NCBI GenBank assembly: GCA_002371705.1
Contig: DFGI01000045.1
Location: forward strand, 1-25,388
DNA length: 25,388 bases
Direction of reading: 5' to 3'
Source: Bacteroidales bacterium UBA3754
GTDB lineage: Bacteria > Bacteroidota > Bacteroidia > Bacteroidales > UBA1715
Of the stretch, positions 22,601 to 25,388 are shown in pieces; within the stretch, counting starts at the first letter, position 1, and the number at the start of each line of letters is the position of its first letter. The position numbers and the translations under genes are program-made. The notes beneath the pieces were generated by a model. It had not been told where the DNA came from. It did no database searches and was given only the letters and a program-made list of their open reading frames with translations.

Positions 22601-22603
22601 ATT

Positions 22604-23287
22604 TCAATACAATACTGTCAGCAAGTAAAAACACGGCACTGCATCACCGTCACGGCGTGCGGGTTCAAACGATTCCAAATGTTCGCAAATACGAAGCACT
22701 TCGGCATCATAGAGCGGATGAAGTGATTGAACAACAGATTTGTCACGCACGACGCCTTTCCTATCTATCGACAAACGCACAACAACCTTTCCCGTTTTCT
22801 CTGGTTCACCGTCAGGTAAAGAAATTTTTTGCGCATTAATTGCTATCACAGAATACAAAGCTGGGATTCCTCCCTTGTAAACCGCATCTTTTCGATAGTC
22901 AGTATGCGAGAGCGTGCCACCCCGTGTGCCGTAACACGTTCCTTCTATAAATTCCCCCTTATCATATACATCGTGGCGTTTTATGCGTCCATCGTAGTAC
23001 CACGCTTCCACCGCGCCATCCAAAATTCCGTCTTTATACGTTGCCATTGATTTCCGAGCTCCATTTGAATAAAAATAGATTTCCGCTCCTTCTTGTTTGG
23101 TAAGCAACGAATCGGAATAATACACAAGCGAATATAATCGTCCATCGGTGGCAAGCGTTTTTTCTTCCCAAAGATTCAACGAATCAACATAGGAAACAGC
23201 CACAGAATCAGGAATAACAGTCTGTGAAAAAAGGTCTGTTACCCCTGCCAATACCCAAATTACTATGCAATAAACAATTTTTTTCAT
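22604..23287 (-). CDS. Exported YwqK/MORN-like protein with TonB C-terminal domain
   Basis: A 227-residue protein. The N-terminus MKKIVYCIVIWVLAGVTDLFSQ is a signal peptide or anchor. Residues about 65-125 hold strand-turn repeats of the YwqK/MORN kind (GAEIYFYSNGARKSMATYKDG, LDGAVEAWYYDGRIKRHDVYDKGEFIEG). Residues about 160-227 are a TonB C-terminal-like domain (GKVVVRLSIDRKGVVRDKSVV, ALRIC-like helix, ESFEPARRDGDAVPC-YLLTV). There is no proline-rich spacer, so it is unlikely to be the housekeeping TonB. The start at 23287 is chosen because it yields the signal sequence; a TTG start 15 codons upstream would translate the spt terminator. It sits directly behind that terminator and in front of the shared terminator with korB. 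Role unknown; envelope-located and possibly energised-transport related. Confidence 0.8.
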   Translation of the reverse strand: MKKIVYCIVIWVLAGVTDLFSQTVIPDSVAVSYVDSLNLWEEKTLATDGRLYSLVYYSDSLLTKQEGAEIYFYSNGARKSMATYKDGILDGAVEAWYYDGRIKRHDVYDKGEFIEGTCYGTRGGTLSHTDYRKDAVYKGGIPALYSVIAINAQKISLPDGEPEKTGKVVVRLSIDRKGVVRDKSVVQSLHPLYDAEVLRICEHLESFEPARRDGDAVPCFYLLTVLY

Positions 23288-23289
23288 CG

Positions 23290-23321
23290 AAAAAAAAAGG
23301 AAACCCGCGAAGGTTTCCTTT
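23290..23321 (-). terminator. Terminator of spt, abutting the next start codon
   Basis: Read on the minus strand, AAAGGAAACC pairs with GGTTTCCTTT (10 bp, 6-base loop), merging into a run of nine T (23298-23290). The TonB-domain gene starts 2 bases later (ATG 23287-23285). Confidence 0.85.
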
Positions 23322-23342
23322 GTAACGAACAACTCGTTTGAT

Positions 23343-24602
23343 TTATTTTACTGTGAAATCTCTCAATTCTTCTGAATCGTATTCGCCTCTGTCGAGTTTT
23401 TCCTTGATTTCCTTGAATGCATTCAACGTGTAGTCAACATCTTCAATAGTATGTGCTGCCGTAGAAATGATACGGAAAATAATCATGCCCGGAGGAATAA
23501 CAGGATACACAACGATTGAGCAGAAAATCTTGTAGTTTTCGCGCAAGTCGTATGCAATGTTTGCTGCTTGGTTAGGTCCACCCTTCAACGAAATAGGTGT
23601 TACGCACGCTTCCGAAGGACCAATGTCGAAACCAAGGTCGCGGAAACCTTGTTGTAAACGACGGGTAACTGTCCACAATTTCTTACGAAGTTCGTCGCCT
23701 TCCTTGCTGCGGATAATTTCCAAACGTTTCAAACAGCCTTCAACAATCGGCATTGGCAAAGCCTTTGCGTAGATTTGCGAACGCATATTGTAACGCAAAT
23801 AGTCAATCACATGTTTTTTCGTAGCAATGAAACCGCCTATGATTGCCATTGATTTTGCGTAAGCGCCAATGTAGATGTCAATGTCGTCCATTACGTTGAA
23901 ATGTTCCGAAGTACCACGACCTGTAGGACCCATAACGCCAAAACCGTGAGCATCGTCAATCATGATGCGGAATTTGTATTTTTTCTTCAAAGCTGCAATT
24001 TGGTCGAGAATACCAAGAGCTCCGGTCATACCATACACACCTTCGGTGATAAGAAGTACGCCACCACCTTGTTCTTCGGCAACTTTAGTGGCAACTTTCA
24101 ATTTTTGTTCACAACTTACAATATCATTGTGCTTGTACGAGAACGCTTTACCTTGGTGCAAACGTTTTCCATCGAGCAAACAAGCATGACATTCAGCGTC
24201 GAATACAATCACATCGTGGCGAGTCAACAACGAATCGATAGTTGATACAATACCTTGATAACCAAAGTTGAACAAAAATGCAGCTTCCTTCTTTTCGAAA
24301 TCAGCAAGTTCGCGTTCCAATTTTTCGTGCAAGTCGGTATTACCCGTCAACATACGGCTACCCATTGGATAAGCCAAACCCCAACGTACAGCAGCCTCGC
24401 CGTCAACTTTACGAACTTCAGGATGGTTTGCCAAGCCCAAATAGTTGTTCAAACTCCAACAAAGCACATCTTTACCTTGGAATTTCATGTGAGCACCAAT
24501 CTCGCCTTCCAATTTCGGGAACGAGAAATATCCCTCAACTTTTTCTCTAAACTGACCTATCGGTCCGCCAGTAGATTCATGTATTCTGTCAAAAATATCC
24601 AT
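23343..24602 (-). CDS. spt: Serine palmitoyltransferase
   Basis: A 419-residue PLP enzyme of the alpha-oxoamine synthase group. It condenses serine with a long-chain acyl-CoA to 3-ketosphinganine, the first step of sphingolipid synthesis, in the cytoplasm. Visible residues are the cofactor-stacking H139 (DAECHACLLDG), D216 and H219 (IDDAHGFG), and K250 (AYAKSMAIIGGF). The spacing between H219 and K250 equals that in Sphingomonas SPT. The start MDIFDRIHESTGGPIGQF and later LRYNMRSQIYAKALPMPIVEG closely resemble what I recall of the Porphyromonas gingivalis and Bacteroides SPT. Such genes are often annotated as 2-amino-3-ketobutyrate CoA ligase (Kbl), the main alternative. The ATG at 24602 is the family-like start. 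A -7 box (TAAATTTG) lies 30 bases upstream. Confidence 0.85.
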   Translation of the reverse strand: MDIFDRIHESTGGPIGQFREKVEGYFSFPKLEGEIGAHMKFQGKDVLCWSLNNYLGLANHPEVRKVDGEAAVRWGLAYPMGSRMLTGNTDLHEKLERELADFEKKEAAFLFNFGYQGIVSTIDSLLTRHDVIVFDAECHACLLDGKRLHQGKAFSYKHNDIVSCEQKLKVATKVAEEQGGGVLLITEGVYGMTGALGILDQIAALKKKYKFRIMIDDAHGFGVMGPTGRGTSEHFNVMDDIDIYIGAYAKSMAIIGGFIATKKHVIDYLRYNMRSQIYAKALPMPIVEGCLKRLEIIRSKEGDELRKKLWTVTRRLQQGFRDLGFDIGPSEACVTPISLKGGPNQAANIAYDLRENYKIFCSIVVYPVIPPGMIIFRIISTAAHTIEDVDYTLNAFKEIKEKLDRGEYDSEELRDFTVK

Positions 24603-24632
24603 TATGTAATATTTAATATTGTTTGTTCCTTG

Positions 24633-24640
24633 CAAATTTA
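24633..24640 (-). promoter_or_regulatory. -7 promoter box of spt
   Basis: On the minus strand TAAATTTG, a perfect TAnnTTTG, ends 30 bases before the spt ATG. No -33 TTTG at the standard spacing. Confidence 0.45.
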
Positions 24641-24817
24641 TAATTTTTCCCGTTCAAACTATATTCATTTTCAATTTTTTAAATTTCCAAACGCACAAAT
24701 ACGTTTTATTACTTATTCATCTACGCTCTTTTCGTCAAAAATCTCTCACTTATACTCCAAAAATAATAAGTTTTCAACAAAACAATAATTTTCTGTTTTT
24801 TCAGTTTCACTGATTGA

Positions 24818-24846
24818 TTTGATTTTGTAATTTCGGTCGATTTTTG
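24818..24846 (+). promoter_or_regulatory. Possible promoter of the MoxR gene
   Basis: TTTG (24818-24821), 17 bases, then GATTTTTG (24839-24846), one mismatch from TAnnTTTG, 24 bases before the ATG. The remaining divergent intergenic sequence (24641-24817) is AT-rich with no recognised feature. Confidence 0.35.
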
Positions 24847-24870
24847 AAAAAGATATAAAAGACACAGGAT

Positions 24871-25388
24871 ATGAACGAAAATTCATCAGTAAACAGCGGT
24901 TCCCACGTTGACATTATGGAACTGAACAGCCGAATCCAGCAGGAAAGCGCTTTTGTGGATTTGGTTTCGCACGAGATGCAGAAAGTGATTGTCGGTCAGA
25001 AAGACTTGATTGAAGGGCTGTTGATTGGGCTGCTTTCAAATGGAAACATTCTTCTTGAAGGTGTTCCGGGACTTGCAAAAACATTGGCAATCAACACGTT
25101 GACCAAAACAATCAATGCGTCGTTCAGCAGAATCCAGTTCACCCCAGACTTGTTGCCTGCCGATTTGCTCGGTACAATGATTTATAGTCAGAAAAACGAG
25201 GATTTTGTGGTAAAGAAAGGTCCTATTTTCGCGAACTTCATCCTTGCCGATGAAATAAACCGTGCCCCGTCGAAAGTGCAGAGTGCCTTGCTCGAAGCAA
25301 TGCAGGAACGTCAGGTTACCATTGGTCCGAACACCTACAAATTGGAAGAACCGTTCCTTGTAATGGCAACGCAAAACCCTATAGAACA
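24871..25388 (+). CDS. MoxR-family AAA+ ATPase, N-terminal part
   Basis: The first 172 codons of a MoxR-type ATPase, cut by the window edge. MoxR proteins act as chaperone-like ATPases, often encoded next to DUF58 and von Willebrand factor A proteins (the Bat or aerotolerance cluster in Bacteroidetes), but the neighbours lie outside this window. Visible motifs are VGQKDLIEGLLIGLLSNGNILLEG, the Walker A GVPGLAKT at 64-71, the pore-side block FTPDLLPADLLGT, the Walker B ILADEINRAP around 124-133 and sensor 1 ATQNPIE at 166-172. The ATG at 24871 opens with a short polar extension (MNENSSVNSGSHVD) typical of Bacteroidetes members. Transcribed away from spt. Confidence 0.94.
   Translation, partial: MNENSSVNSGSHVDIMELNSRIQQESAFVDLVSHEMQKVIVGQKDLIEGLLIGLLSNGNILLEGVPGLAKTLAINTLTKTINASFSRIQFTPDLLPADLLGTMIYSQKNEDFVVKKGPIFANFILADEINRAPSKVQSALLEAMQERQVTIGPNTYKLEEPFLVMATQNPIE

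Noticed and set aside
23330..23332. TTG start for the TonB-domain protein, 15 codons upstream
   Set aside because: It would translate through the spt terminator; MKKIVYCIVIW gives a good signal peptide.
23343..24602. Kbl (2-amino-3-ketobutyrate CoA ligase) as the name for spt
   Set aside because: The N-terminus and the RSQIYAKALPMP region fit Bacteroidetes serine palmitoyltransferase better; a tree would settle it.
24641..24817. Possible gene or RNA in the spt-moxR gap
   Set aside because: The sequence is very AT-rich with frequent stops on both strands and no stable hairpin.

Overview
The window looks like part of a Bacteroidota chromosome, most likely order Bacteroidales. The DNA is AT-rich. 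Most genes lack a Shine-Dalgarno sequence, and many starts sit just downstream of a TAnnTTTG box, the Bacteroidetes -7 promoter element. The gene set also fits: a fused gamma-alpha KorA, a Bacteroidetes-type serine palmitoyltransferase, a 573-residue LysRS with a C-terminal extension, a circularly permuted imelysin lipoprotein, a YwqK/MORN-TonB fusion and many secreted proteins. No phage, transposase, CRISPR array, rRNA or tRNA was seen.

Layout. 1-164 holds the 5' end of valS (minus). 406-1584 is an MFS transporter (plus), which converges on prfA (1587-2672, minus) with 2 bases between the stops. A Crp/Fnr regulator (2788-3486, minus, own terminator) diverges from prmA (3706-4545, plus). prmA is followed after 2 bases by a 1535-residue exported protein of unknown function (4548-9155). 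After a strong hairpin comes a small DUF486 membrane protein (9212-9583, plus), which converges on the PLP homeostasis protein YggS (9588-10256, minus). lysS, gpsA and asnA form a tight minus-strand operon (14094 down to 10358). miaA and a PfkB sugar kinase form a second minus-strand pair that overlaps by 4 bases (16044 down to 14186). smpB diverges from miaA (16108-16563, plus).

An outer-membrane porin-like barrel (16756-18117) and an imelysin lipoprotein (18140-19291) form a plus-strand pair, probably for metal (iron) uptake. The 380-base gap to korA is not empty. It holds a 22-bp-stem terminator, a palindromic repeat, a small minus-strand reading frame broken by a one-base shift in an A5 run, and the korA promoter. 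korA-korB (19672-22545) encode a 2-oxoacid (2-oxoglutarate):ferredoxin oxidoreductase. A bidirectional terminator separates korB from the YwqK-TonB gene (22604-23287, minus), which lies downstream of spt (23343-24602, minus). A divergent MoxR AAA+ ATPase gene starts at 24871 and runs off the window.

Most of the window is core housekeeping: translation (valS, prfA, prmA, lysS, miaA, smpB), lipid precursors (gpsA, spt), amino acids (asnA) and anaerobic carbon metabolism (korAB). The less explained items are the giant exported protein, the broken small gene before korA, an inverted repeat shared by the MFS and porin upstream regions, a palindrome made of two facing -7 boxes before the Crp/Fnr gene, and interlocked miaA/smpB promoters. 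I did not find a clear-cut new multi-gene system. The porin-imelysin unit and the giant protein are the best candidates for new biology.
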